Shown piece after piece: positions 26,153 through 37,400 of a stretch of 64,000 nucleotides of DNA (positions within the stretch are counted from its first letter, which is position 1; each line of letters begins with the position of its first letter). Both the position numbers and the translations under genes were made by a program. Below the pieces are notes generated by a model. The model was given only the letters and a program-made list of their open reading frames with translations. It searched no databases and was not told the origin of the DNA. Source of the DNA: JALEFZ01 sp038527485 (GTDB lineage Bacteria > Bacteroidota > Bacteroidia > J057); assembly GCA_038527485.1 (NCBI GenBank), contig JBCBFT010000007.1, forward strand, positions 1-64,000, given 5' to 3'.

Positions 26153-26223
26153 AATGCTACCTTTTTAGGGGTTAAAGCTAATTCATTGTCCTGAAGGAAC
26201 AATCAATTTAACATAGCATGTGG
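26153..26223. repeat. Dispersed element, copy 2
   Basis: Aligns with 14682-14748: shared ATTCATTGTCCTGAAGG (26180-26196) and CATAGCATGTG (26212-26222), plus a weaker 5' half. It begins directly after the stop of the OB-fold gene and ends 12 bp before the next start. The outer inverted repeat seen in copy 1 has decayed. Confidence 0.55.
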
Positions 26224-26234
26224 AGTTTAGTCCC

Positions 26235-27092
26235 ATGCATGAAGTTATTTCCCATTTCATTAGCCAAGCACATGATATGAATCCACTTTTCCAGAAATTC
26301 TTCCTCTATCTCGTTGCCTTCATTTTCCTACTTTACATATGTGTATGCATCTACCTCTTTTTCATTCAGGAGAAGAGCATTTTTCCAGCGAGAAAAATAC
26401 CAATAAATCAGGATTTAGGTTTTTCTTTACCGCACGAAGAGATATTTCTGGATACCCCTGACGGTGCCCGCGTACATGGCGTCATGTTTCCTGTGGATTC
26501 AGCCCGAGGCGTCGTCTTGCACTTCCATGGCAATGGAGAAAATGTGCTGGATCTCGAACAGGATGCCAAGGAATTTTTGGAAATAGGCTACACTTTTCTC
26601 GCCATGGACTACCGTTCTTACGGGAAAAGTACGGGGAAGCTGAGCGAGAAGCACCTCTTTGAGGATGCTTTACTTTTCATGCAATTTCTGGAAAAGCGAG
26701 GCTGGAAGCAATCGGATATCATCGTATATGGTCGATCCATAGGGACGGGCATCGCGACGCAACTCGCATCGGTCACTCGACCTCGGGGACTGATTTTGTA
26801 TTCTCCCTACTATAGTATGCGTTCGTTGGTGGGTGAGTTGTTGCCCTTTTTGCCTACAGGACTTATTTTACAGTATCCTCTAAATACGGCGAAGTATTTG
26901 AAAGCCGTAGATTGTCCCGTTTTGATCTTGCATGGGGAGAAAGATCACGTGATTCCTTTTCACAACGCCCAAAAATTGGCTAAGATCAAGGGGAAACTCG
27001 TCAGTTTTGCGGATGGAGATCACAACAACCTGACGAGTTATTCCTTATTTTGGCGTGAGGTAGATGGATTTATGCGATCAGTTCGCCATTAG
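26235..27092 (+). CDS. Membrane-anchored alpha/beta hydrolase (BEM46/YfhR-like)
   Basis: 285 residues from ATG 26235 (a GTG at 26220 and an ATG at 26277 are alternatives). A single N-terminal membrane helix (about 19-43) anchors the enzyme. The hydrolase core has HFHGNGEN (oxyanion region), MDYRSYGKSTG, nucleophile GRSIGTG, acid in LHGEKDHVIP and His in GDHNN. Substrate unknown. Its 3' end overlaps the convergent arginase gene by 15 bp, so the two may interfere transcriptionally. Confidence 0.85.
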   Translation: MHEVISHFISQAHDMNPLFQKFFLYLVAFIFLLYICVCIYLFFIQEKSIFPARKIPINQDLGFSLPHEEIFLDTPDGARVHGVMFPVDSARGVVLHFHGNGENVLDLEQDAKEFLEIGYTFLAMDYRSYGKSTGKLSEKHLFEDALLFMQFLEKRGWKQSDIIVYGRSIGTGIATQLASVTRPRGLILYSPYYSMRSLVGELLPFLPTGLILQYPLNTAKYLKAVDCPVLILHGEKDHVIPFHNAQKLAKIKGKLVSFADGDHNNLTSYSLFWREVDGFMRSVRH

Positions 27093-28058
27093 ATCTGCAG
27101 GCTCAAACTGACCGATGATATCCTCTGTCACAGCTGCAAGCACCTCAAAGGCGGCTTCTGCCATGCGGTTTCCTTTGTTGTCCAAGGTAGGATTCACCTC
27201 GACGATTTCCATGCAGGCAATCGGCTTGGCGGCGATGATTGCTTTGATGATGGCGATGACCTCCGAAGTATCAAATCCATAGGGAACGGGCGTCCCTGTC
27301 CCATGCGAATACATGTCACAATCCAAGCTGTCTATATCAAAGCTGATGTATACATGGTCACACTCCTTGAGGTAGGTCATTGCTTCTGTCATGCAGGTCT
27401 GCATACCACGATACCTGATTTCATCTACACGATAGTTGCGCATGCCTAGGTGAGCAATTGCATAATCTTCAGGTTCCTCTGTGTCGCGGACACCAAAGAA
27501 GAGTACATCCTGCGGATAGATCTTGGGTGAGAATCCTCCGATATTTTTCATCTCTTCCCAAGTAGCAGCTGTATCGGGTGCGATCTCTTGCACGTGTCGC
27601 TTAGGATTATCAAAAGCCAAGGCCCCCGCCAAAGGCATCCCATGGAGATTGCCCGAAGGCGTCGTGTAAGGTGCGTGCATATCCGCATGTGCATCGATCC
27701 AGATGACCCCCAATTTCTTGTCAGGATGGGCCATCCGTATCCCGCTGATGGTTCCCAAGGCAGACGAATGGTCACCCGAAATGACCAATGGAAATTCCTC
27801 TTCCTTGAGATAGCCTGCGACAGCATGTGCCAATCGCACACACACGTTGCGTACATTGTGAATCCGTTTGGCAAATACATTGTGCTGCTTGTAATAGATC
27901 GCCTCGTTTTCGGTTTCCAAATCGATATAAGGAAAACGGCTAAAGTAATCACTCTGCTGATTGATCGCAGCTATCTCAATGGCGTCGATTCCCATGTCAG
28001 ATCCACGGGTGCCCGCTCCGAGATCCGAGCGGTTCTTGATAATGGTAATTCCCTTCAT
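27078..28058 (-). CDS. rocF: Arginase
   Basis: 326 residues, hydrolyses L-arginine to ornithine and urea using two Mn2+ ions in the cytosol. The metal-binding motifs are intact: GDHSS (95-99), DAHAD (122-126) and SFDIDSLD with D241 and D243. GNLHGMP after the second motif supports arginase over agmatinase. The frame is open back to a TTG at 28085, but ATG 28058 gives MKGITIIKNRSDLGAGTRG, the usual start for this family. No urease or ornithine genes lie in the window. The gene is convergent with the upstream hydrolase (15-bp overlap). Confidence 0.92.
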   Translation of the reverse strand: MKGITIIKNRSDLGAGTRGSDMGIDAIEIAAINQQSDYFSRFPYIDLETENEAIYYKQHNVFAKRIHNVRNVCVRLAHAVAGYLKEEEFPLVISGDHSSALGTISGIRMAHPDKKLGVIWIDAHADMHAPYTTPSGNLHGMPLAGALAFDNPKRHVQEIAPDTAATWEEMKNIGGFSPKIYPQDVLFFGVRDTEEPEDYAIAHLGMRNYRVDEIRYRGMQTCMTEAMTYLKECDHVYISFDIDSLDCDMYSHGTGTPVPYGFDTSEVIAIIKAIIAAKPIACMEIVEVNPTLDNKGNRMAEAAFEVLAAVTEDIIGQFEPADLMAN

Positions 28059-28215
28059 GTTGCGTAGTAGTTGTCCTTTAATCAAGGCGAAAAGTACCCG
28101 ATTTTCTCCAATCCCCCAATTCTTTACGCCCCCATTTTCTTATATGAAGTGATTTTCATGTGTAAAGATTGTATTTTACTGTATATCCTTACTTCATCAC
28201 TTTGAAACGGAAATT

Positions 28216-28635
28216 ATGGCAAAAAAAGTAACAGGAATCGGCGGCATCTTTTTCAAATGTCAGGACCCCAACGCCATGCGCGATTGGTACAGAGACCACC
28301 TCGGGTTGGTCACCAATGAATATGGCTCCCTCTTTGAGTTTCGACTAGCGGATGCCCCCGAAAAGATTGGACACCTTCAGTGGTCTACTTTCTCTCAAGA
28401 CACCGACCATATGGATCCTTCGCCCAAGGATTTTATGATCAATTATCGAGTAGAAAACATTGAATCACTCGTGGAGGAACTACGAACAGCGGGCATCACC
28501 ATCTTGGATGAGATTGCTACTTATCCCTATGGGAAGTTTGTCCATGTATTAGATCCAGAGAACAATAAGATCGAATTGTGGGAGCCTGTCGATCAGGTGT
28601 TTACAGAGGAATATAGTGACGAGACGACGAAATAA
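28216..28635 (+). CDS. VOC-family (glyoxalase/bleomycin-resistance fold) protein
   Basis: 139 residues, a single VOC module pair: GIGGIFFKCQDPNAMRDWYR at the N-terminus, FMINYRVENIESLVEELRTA in the middle and FVHVLDPENNKIELWEP at the end. The final Glu (KIELWEP) is the usual metal ligand. Members include glyoxalase I and dioxygenases; the reaction cannot be assigned. It is monocistronic with its own terminator. Confidence 0.88.
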   Translation: MAKKVTGIGGIFFKCQDPNAMRDWYRDHLGLVTNEYGSLFEFRLADAPEKIGHLQWSTFSQDTDHMDPSPKDFMINYRVENIESLVEELRTAGITILDEIATYPYGKFVHVLDPENNKIELWEPVDQVFTEEYSDETTK

Positions 28636-28651
28636 GGCCTGATAAGATATC

Positions 28652-28693
28652 GCCTTCCCCCATTTCAGATAGAAAGTAGAGGAAGGCTTTTTT
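28652..28693 (+). terminator. Rho-independent terminator of the VOC gene
   Basis: GCCTTCC (28652-28658), 22-nt loop, GGAAGGC (28681-28687), then TTTTTT. Confidence 0.75.
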
Positions 28694-28709
28694 ATGTCAA
28701 AAACTTTCT

Positions 28710-29864
28710 CTAGCTCACAGCGGGTATGGTAAAGGCCGCAGGCATCTGAGGAAGATGGTCAGGATCGCCCAGCATTTTCAACGTTTGAATGTGTGAACGA
28801 ACCGCATCAGGCAGACGTTCATATACATGATAATTTACTCCGTATTCCTCTGCTACTTCGCGCAGGATACGGGTCATTTCCAACAAATGTATCTGACAAT
28901 ACCCAGGAAATAGGTGATGGATCACATGAAGGTTTAACCCACCAGAGATCCACGTGATGACCCTACTTGTAGGACAATAATCGGCTGTCGTCGCGAGTAT
29001 ATGCTGATCAAAGGAATTTTCAATTACACCCTCTCCATTGGGTTCGGGCCACTCTGTGCGATTGCTCAAGTGCGTCGTCTGGAAGATCACCCCCAAGGCA
29101 AGGCCACTGATCATATGTCCGATCACAAAACCCGTTAAAATTTGCCATGTGGGTGCATCTAGATACACTAGGGGCAAAATGAGCGTATACAGAATGACAA
29201 AGCTACGGATGAAGATGAGCCTCAATATTTCGGATGTGGGATGACCCTCTACGTTGACAAACCCGATGCGCTTTCTACGGAATGAAAAGAAATCCAGGAA
29301 AAACAGTTTGAACATCGTCGCCATAGCATAGATTCCCCAAATATAAATGTGCTGGTATCGGTGAAAAGACTTGTATACAGATCGGGGATGGAAGCGAAAT
29401 AATACAAAGGAGTCGATCGCTGAGTCATATATGGGAATGTTGGGGGCATTGTGATGAGACTTGACATGGTTAAACTCCCAGATGTAGGAGTTGATGCCCA
29501 CGATATCAAAGACATTGTTCCAGAGGCGATTGACCCAGGGTTTAGAGGAATAGGCTCCATGGCTTGCATCATGGGCGATACCCACTGTCATCAGAAACAT
29601 GACACTGTGCCACACGACTTGCAGTCCAATTAAAGCAATTCCCTGGAACTGGTTACTCAGGATGAGCGCGAACAAGAGGACCCACAGACTCAGTAAAAAA
29701 ACGGTCTTACCATACATGCGAATGTCAGCGTATCGACTCAAGTCGTTCTCCTCGAAATGGGCATGAATGCGCTTTCGCAGCTCCTTGTAGAAGGGAGTAG
29801 GAGGGGAGGCATAGCGTATACGCGGTAGTCCCTCCACTTGGGTAAATTGGATAATCTCAGACAT
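28710..29864 (-). CDS. Membrane fatty-acid desaturase
   Basis: 384 residues from the ATG at 29864 (MSEIIQF); the longer frame to 29939 lacks support. Three His boxes of the acyl-lipid/linoleoyl-CoA desaturase family are present: HDASH (98-102), HVKSHH (133-138) and HVIHH near residue 320. They coordinate a di-iron centre. Hydrophobic helices lie around 52-75, 80-97, 200-215 and 235-280. It should act on membrane acyl chains; regioselectivity is not visible. Confidence 0.92.
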   Translation of the reverse strand: MSEIIQFTQVEGLPRIRYASPPTPFYKELRKRIHAHFEENDLSRYADIRMYGKTVFLLSLWVLLFALILSNQFQGIALIGLQVVWHSVMFLMTVGIAHDASHGAYSSKPWVNRLWNNVFDIVGINSYIWEFNHVKSHHNAPNIPIYDSAIDSFVLFRFHPRSVYKSFHRYQHIYIWGIYAMATMFKLFFLDFFSFRRKRIGFVNVEGHPTSEILRLIFIRSFVILYTLILPLVYLDAPTWQILTGFVIGHMISGLALGVIFQTTHLSNRTEWPEPNGEGVIENSFDQHILATTADYCPTSRVITWISGGLNLHVIHHLFPGYCQIHLLEMTRILREVAEEYGVNYHVYERLPDAVRSHIQTLKMLGDPDHLPQMPAAFTIPAVS

Positions 29865-30115
29865 GACAAGATTTTTACAGGGGTTGATAAGAATAGAAGA
29901 TGTACTATGATAAGGACGTAACACCCTCAGAATTTGCACTTAAAGGAATATCTCAGAGCTAATTTTAATATAGAGAATTTTACCTTTCTTCGATTTCTCT
30001 TCCTGCCACATATGCGAGAAAACCGTACTTTCACGGGAAAATACGCGCGGAACCTCCTGGATGATTTTCCGTATTTTTAGGTGCTTTTATTTCTAACAAT
30101 TAATCCTAAAGGCAG

Positions 30116-30910
30116 ATGGCGACCATTGATTTTCAGGTGAAGGTGATCGAGAGAAGTTTTGAAAAACCAGTTGTAGTAGACTTTTGGGCTGCATGGTGTG
30201 GTCCTTGCCAGACCTTGGGGCCTATTATCACTGAAATGGCAGATGCCGCAGGTGATAGTTGGGAGCTAGTCAAAGTAGATACCGAAGCGAATCAGGAATT
30301 GGCACGCCAATACCAAGTGATGTCCATTCCCAATGTGAAGATGTTTCACAAGGGGGAAGTAGTCGCAGAGTTTCAGGGAGCTTTGCCTAAGTCGCAGATT
30401 CAGAAGTGGTTGGATACACATCTGCCGAGTGCAGAAAAAGCGCAATTGCAAGCTTTGCTTGAAGCAGCAAGGGACAACTATACGGAGGCATCTGTGGGGG
30501 CGTTTCGCGCATTTGCTTTGACACAGACGGCTATGCAGGAGGCGCAGGTCTTCCGATGGTGGTTTGAGTCGATCCATACGCCACAGGAGGCTTTGGCGTG
30601 GGTAAAGTCACAGCCTAAGGTCGCAATCTATGCAGACTCCTACGACGATATAGAGGCTTTGGCTACCTTATGTAGCATCGAGTTGCCTGCCGAAGGTGCT
30701 TTTGGGGAAGCAATGCGTGCAGCCGTCCATGCCCTGCAAAACTACGATCTCGAAACAGGAATGAAGCAGCTGGTACAGGCCGTGATGCTCAACAAAAAAT
30801 ACCATCAAGAACTTCCTCGAAGAGCCATGATTGCCCTTTTTCACCTATTTGGCGAGCAGCATCCCATGAGCAAGAAGTTTCGCCCACATTTCAATATGGC
30901 CCTCTACTAG
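30116..30910 (+). CDS. Thioredoxin-domain chaperone-like protein (YbbN/CnoX type)
   Basis: 264 residues, cytosolic. About 1-105 is a thioredoxin fold with an intact CGPC motif (WAAWCGPC, Cys28 and Cys31) and the cis-Pro loop VMSIPNVKMF. About 110-264 is a helical, TPR-like C-terminal extension (EKAQLQALLEAARDN, MKQLVQAVMLNKKYH, RAMIALFHLFGEQHP) as in YbbN/CnoX, which guards clients during oxidative stress. E. coli CnoX lacks a functional CxxC, whereas this one has it. The gene ends in tandem in-frame stops that start the hairpin repeat. Confidence 0.85.
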   Translation: MATIDFQVKVIERSFEKPVVVDFWAAWCGPCQTLGPIITEMADAAGDSWELVKVDTEANQELARQYQVMSIPNVKMFHKGEVVAEFQGALPKSQIQKWLDTHLPSAEKAQLQALLEAARDNYTEASVGAFRAFALTQTAMQEAQVFRWWFESIHTPQEALAWVKSQPKVAIYADSYDDIEALATLCSIELPAEGAFGEAMRAAVHALQNYDLETGMKQLVQAVMLNKKYHQELPRRAMIALFHLFGEQHPMSKKFRPHFNMALY

Positions 30911-31017
30911 TAGGCCCACCGCCATGGCGTGGGCATTCATCATCGTGCCTAAACCCGCCCGCGCCAACGTCGCATTTGCCCGCGCCAACGTCCTGTTGGT
31001 GCTATCCCATTAGCACC
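30910..31017 (+). repeat. Stop-codon hairpin repeat followed by CCAACG repeats
   Basis: GTAG (30910-30913) lies in frame as the second of two tandem stops. The hairpin GCCCAC, C, GCC, AT, GGC, GTGGGC occupies 30914-30934, the same C:G version as at 4398. Two CCAACG units follow (30961, 30981), and the second runs into a perfect hairpin GGTGCTA (30998-31004), TCCCAT, TAGCACC (31011-31017). Two unrelated repeat families are thus stacked at one 3' end. Confidence 0.75.
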
Positions 31018-31459
31018 AGCCTTTCCTTGATACTTATCATTCCCCCATGCCCGCACCACCATCTCCTTGCTGCTCATCATCCCCCCCTTTTTTGAAGTCC
31101 CCCATCCCCCGTTTTTCCCTTCGACTCAGATGTAAGTTTCCCATCATAAAGGAGACTTACTCTCTTTTTGCAACCCTAAATTCTTTCATTTTTTTAAAAT
31201 AAAAAGGTGCTATAATCATTTTTAAAGACTTGTAAATGCCTGTTTTCACAATTCGTCAAATAATGTAAGTATTTGTTTATCATTTAGTTATTGTTGGTGT
31301 AGGTGAAAACGGGTCTTTTTTTGATTTGGTATCTGGTTTTCTTCTTAATTAATCAGATCTTTATCATGTAAGATTTTTTCTATTCCTTACGGAAGTACAC
31401 AAGACGTTCTTTTCATTCTTACCTTATTATTGAGCAAAAACTACTCAAATATCATTTTC
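31018..31459. other. AT-rich upstream region of the giant T9SS gene
   Basis: No gene. Pyrimidine-rich to about 31135, then strongly AT-rich with T tracts to the ATG at 31460. It probably holds the promoter and a long 5' leader, but no TTTG/TAnnTTTG pair is convincing. Confidence 0.4.
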
Positions 31460-34400
31460 ATGAAGCGTCTTTTTCTCCTTACCCTGCTGTGTATCATCGC
31501 AATTTCGGGGTTTGGGCAGCTAGCCTATCAATCGTCTTTTTTGCAAGACGCTGGCAATCCAGGAGGGCTTAATACAGGCACTGATTCGGATCTCAACTCG
31601 TGGACAGAGATTTTACCTGCCTCTCTAAGCACCAACCAGTGGTCCAGCACACAAAGCATTCCCTTCGATTTTGATTTTTTTGGCAGTCCCGTCACCCACT
31701 TCAGGGTCAGTGCCAATGGACTGGTCACTTTTGACACAACCTCCACCTTGCTTCCCAATGCAAGCGAAAATCTACCCTCTCCTAACCTTCCAGACCGTAC
31801 CATTGCGACTTTTTGGACGGCTTTTACGACTTCTAGCCCCACGGGCAGCAATGACAGGGTCTATACCCGTGTATTTGGGACGGCCCCCAATCGCCAATTG
31901 TATATTCGTTGGCACTCTTTTGAGATGAACACTGCCAGCTTCGTCTACCTATCTTGTGTACTAGAAGAGTGTAGCAATACGATCTACATCGTCGATCAAT
32001 ACTCTACAACGGCTGCAGGTGCTACCACTACGTTTAATGCTACGGTAGGTATCCAGCGAGACAATACAACCGCCCTTCAGTTTGGGACCAACAATGTCAA
32101 CCTATCAGGAAATGGTTCAGGCAATGCCGACAATGATTACTTCGCATTTGTCCCCTCTTTTCCCAACGATGCTGGAATCGCAGATCTCGTCCTTCCTGTT
32201 TCGCCCATCACAGCAGGACTTCAGCAAGTACGAGTGAGCCTGCAAAACTTTGGTTCAAGCACCCTCAGCAGTACCACCATCGGCTGGTCGATCAATGGCA
32301 CCCCACAAACCAACATCGTATCCAACCCCAACCTGAGTCCAGGATCATCTGTCGACGTGGATTTGGGTTCATTTAATTTTCCGATGGGTTTTACAGAGAT
32401 CAAAGCATGGACGACCAACCCCAATGGAGTCGAAGACTCTGTGGCTTGTAATGATACGCTCCAGGTTTCAGTATGTACCAGCTTCGCGGGTAATTATACT
32501 GTAGGAGGCGTTTCGGCAGATTTTCCTGATTTGACCTCCGCAATCTCAGGTCTGACGACTTGTGGTATAGGGGGACCTGTCACTTTGGACATCGCGCCAG
32601 GTGTGTACAATGAGCAATTGACGATAGGAGAGATCCCAGGAGTCAATGCTGTCAACACGCTCACCTTTCAAGGAGGAGATACGTCGCTCGTCAAGATCAC
32701 CTCTAGTAGTGTAGTAGATATTCCGACGATTTTGATTGATGGAGGGGATTATCTCACATTCCGCAACCTGACCATCGAAAATACAGGAACTACAGACGAT
32801 ACATGGGGGGTCGTCCTGCGCAATGTAGCCAACTATAATACCTTCGATAGCTGTCAGTTCCTGATGCCTATTACAACTACAGGAGACGTAGCGGCCATCA
32901 TTTCCTCTAACTCCCTTAGCTCAGATGCCTCCAGTGGCAATAACGCCAACCACCTGACGGTGGATCATTCGACTTTCATAGGGGGTGAGCGTGGCGTCAG
33001 TTTATATGGATCTACTGCACTCGCTTCCAGAAACGATGGGCACCGTATTTTGAACTCCACTTTCTTGGAGCAGGATGAAGATGGTATCTATCTGGAGTAT
33101 CAAGACTCAGTCCTTGTATCAGGGAATTTTATCGAAGGAAAGGCGAGCTCAACTTTTTATGCGGGCATAGACCTCTCAGATGTACAAATTGTGGAAGTCA
33201 CGGCAAACATTATCCAATCTCCTGATGAGGGAATCGAGTTTGATGACATCAACTTTGACATCACGCCTGGCCAGCCCTCCCTTTTGGCCAACAATCTCAT
33301 CAATGCCCCCAACGATGACGGACTGAATCTGGACGATGTAGAACAATTGAATATTTATCACAATACATCTGTAGGAAGCATTGGGATGCTCATCAACGAC
33401 ATGGTCAATGTGGACATCCGAAACAACATTTTCGTAGGTGTGATTGATGTCGCAGTAGACTACACCGACAATGCAACGGATGCAGATACCATTGATTTTA
33501 ATATTTATCATACAATCAATGGAGCCAACCTCATCGAAGAGGGATCGAGTAGTACCAATTATGCGACGCTCGCCGACTGGCAGAATAATTTCACCCAAGG
33601 AGATGCTAACTCCCTATCGGGAGATCCTGGGTTTACGTCTTCCACAGATCTGCACTTAGTCGGGACCCTTGCCTTGGATGCGGGAGATCCTGGCCTGGGA
33701 ATCGGAGTCGATGTAGATGGTGATCCTCGTCCGCTTCCTCCTACCACAGGCTTTGACATTGGCGCAGATGAATACACGATCAATCTGAATTGTCTGCCTC
33801 CTAGTGGTCTGACTTTGGATCAGCCTACCTTTGATGGTGCGATATTCAGTTGGGTTGCGGGCGGATCAGAGACTTCGTGGAACATTCAGTATGGCTTCGC
33901 AGGTTTTGCGCTGGGTACAGGTACGCAGATTGATGGGATCACAAATAACCCCTACACCTTGACAGGTTTGATTTCTGTGACTCCTTATGATGTATACATA
34001 CAAGCGGCTTGTACTGGTGGCGATACGAGTATCTGGGTAGGACCCTTGAGCTTCACGACCCTTTCGTGTGCAGGGCTATCGGGTAGCTATACCATCGGGG
34101 GTGCAGGTGCAGACTATGCGGATTTTGGGAGTGCAGCAGCAGATTTGACGGATTGTGGCTTGGCAGGGCCTGTCACTTTCAATGTCGCGCCTGGAACCTA
34201 CAATGAGCAGTTGACTTTGGGAGAATTGTTTGGAAGTAATGCGACCAATACGGTCACCTTCGATGGAGGAGATACAGCTTCTGTGATTTTGACTTATGCG
34301 ACTGCTAATGACACGCCGACTGTCCTGATGGAAGGGGTGGATTATGTCACCTTCCGCAACATGACGCTAGAAAATACAGAGGTTGTAGGTGATGTGTGGG

Positions 34401-37400
34401 CTGTCATTTTGAGAAATGGATCAGACTACAATACCTTCGATCAAGTTCGTGTACGCGTTCCCGTCACCACGACTACAGATGTCATGGGAATTGTGACCTC
34501 TAACTCACTCAGCTTTGATGGTAGTTCAGGAAATAATGCCAATTACCTCACGATCAGTAATTCTACCTTTATCGGAGGAGAACGAGGGGTGAGTTTGTAT
34601 GGCTCATCTGCCAGCGCTGATTACAACATTGGACATCAGATCCTCAACTGTACCTTTATAGATCAGGACGAAGACGGCATTTACATACAGTATCAAGACT
34701 CCATCACAGTCAGTGGCAATGTCATCAACCCCGTTTCCTCTACGACCTTTTACTCAGGTATAGATGTATTTGGCGTGAGGAACTTGACACTGACAGGTAA
34801 TACCGTCAATTCTACGGATTGGGGAATGGAACTGGATGACATTAACCTCAATTTTACACCTACCGTTCCTTCGCTCTTCGCCAATAATATGGTCAATGCA
34901 GGAGGTACCTATGGACTCAATGTCGATGATGTAGAAAATCTGAATGTCTATCACAATACGATCGTAGGAGACATTGGAATGCTTATAGACGACATGGTCG
35001 CGGTAGACATTCGCAACAATATCTTTGTTGGATCTACAGATGTAGCAGTGGACTATGAAGATGCGGCGACAGATGCCGATTCGATTGATCACAACATCTA
35101 CCATACCGTTGCAGGTAGTTCGCTTATCGAGGAGACAGCGCTTGACATCAACTATGTCACCTTTGCTTCATGGCAGGCCAACTTCCCGACTGGCGACGCC
35201 AACTCACTCACAGGTGACCCTGGATTTGCCAATGCCAATGATCTCCATATCATCGGAAGTTTACCCTTTGACGCGGGAGACAGTACGTTGGGGATTACTG
35301 TAGATATAGATGGCGATGTACGCCCATTTCCTTTGAGTAATGGATTTGATATAGGGGCAGATGAGTATTTCTTCAACCAAAACTGTCCCAATCCGAGTGC
35401 TTTAGCCGCCGACTCTGTAGGAGCCTCTGGCGTCTTACTATCCTGGAACCCTGGCGGTACAGAACCTGAATGGTACATTCAGTATGGTCCGAGTGGATTT
35501 ACTTTAGGTACGGGTACCATCGATACGGTGACGAACAATCCTTATTTGCTCGCAGGTTTGGCACCAGACCAGACATTTGACATCTACATACAGGCGGCCT
35601 GTACAGGAGGAGATACAAGCATCTTTGTGGGACCTTTGACCATCACGACTTTCTGTTCAGCCATCACATCTATTCCTTATTTTGAGGGATTTGAAAATGG
35701 TGGTCAGCTCCCCGACTGTTGGTCTGAGGAGTTCGTCAACTTCAATACAAATTGGCGCTTCCAGGATGAAAACCAGAACAACTCTGTCAATTCATTTGAC
35801 GGGAGCTTCATGGCAGTCTTCTTCGAGAGCAGCTTCGACGCGCATGCGACCCGCCTCGTCAGCCCTGCCTTTGATCTATCGGCCCAGCCAGGGGTCAATC
35901 TCAGCTTCTGGCATACACAAGCCGTCTGGTTCAATGACCAGGATACCCTTCGTGTCCTGTACCGCACCTCTTCGACGAGTCCCTGGGAGGTCTTGGCTAC
36001 CTACACAGAGGATATCTCCGATTGGGAGCAAGAGACCATCGCCCTCCCCAATATTTCGGGAGACTACTACATTGCATTCGAAGCCAGCTCTGGATACGGA
36101 CGCGGCGTCACCATCGACAATGTGGAACTGTTTGTCCCCACGCCCAATGATGTAGGTGTAGCGGCAGTCAATCAAATAGACGATTGTGGAGGAGATGATT
36201 TTGTACAGGTAACGATAACCAATCTAGGTAGTGCGAGTCAGAGCAATGTGCAAGCGGTCTATTCCATCAATGGCCCTCCAGCGGTCGACACGGTTACCTT
36301 CATAGGGACACTTGATCCTGGAGCCTCGGTCGATCTGACTTTCTCCAATCCCTTTGGACCTACTGCACAGGGAACCTATCTAGTGGAGGCATGGACCATA
36401 TTGCCTACGGATACCACGACTTCTAACGATACCGCTTCGGCTTCCTTCAGACGCACTGACTATCCGATTCCTTTCCTTCAGAATTTTGAGACGACACTGG
36501 GTGTGCCTCAGGATTGGCAAGCCGACGGAACGGTCCAAACCGCGCACAACTCCCCTTCCGTGGTCTTATTTGACAACCTCTTCTCGGGCGATACCACATT
36601 TGAAGTGATCACCCCCAATGTAGGACCTGTCAACACAGGGGATGAGTTTCGCTTCTTTTATCGATATGTAGACTTTGCAGCTGGAACAGATAGCACCATT
36701 CTTGATCCAGGAGATACGCTTTTCGTTCAATTATCTGATGATTGTGGCAATAGCTACTTCGACTTGGATACCATTACGCAGAGTAACCATATTGCATCTA
36801 CGGCTTTGGCTTTGAAGCGCTATGATCTGGCGAGCTATGTTGGACAACTGGTACGTGTGCGTCTATTTGCCAAATGGGGAGACGGAGACTACTTCCTGGA
36901 TTTCGATGACATCTATTTCGGTCCGTTGATCGGCGGCTCAGTCGTCGTTTCTTCCACCTACAATGGAGCCGACATATCTTGTAACGGAGCCGCAGATGGA
37001 GAAGCTACCGCCACAGGTACCAATGGGATTGCGCCTTATACCTACCAGTGGGATGCTGCCGCTGCCAATCAGACGACGGCTACTGCAACAGGTCTTGGAG
37101 CAGGGACTTATAGCGTCACGATCACAGACGCCACTGGCAATTCGCTGATAGATTCTGTCACCTTGACGGAGCCAATACTGGTCACAGCGTCTCAAACTGT
37201 CTCCGACTTCAATGGGTTCAACATCCGCTGCGCAGGCGAAACCAATGGGAGTATAGACCTCACCGTCAACGGAGGAACCGCTCCCTACAGCTACAATTGG
37301 AGCAATGGGGACACCACGCAGGATCTTACGGATGTGGGAGCTGACATCTATACGGTAGATGTTTCAGACGCGAATGGATGTACCCTGTCCACGATCACAC

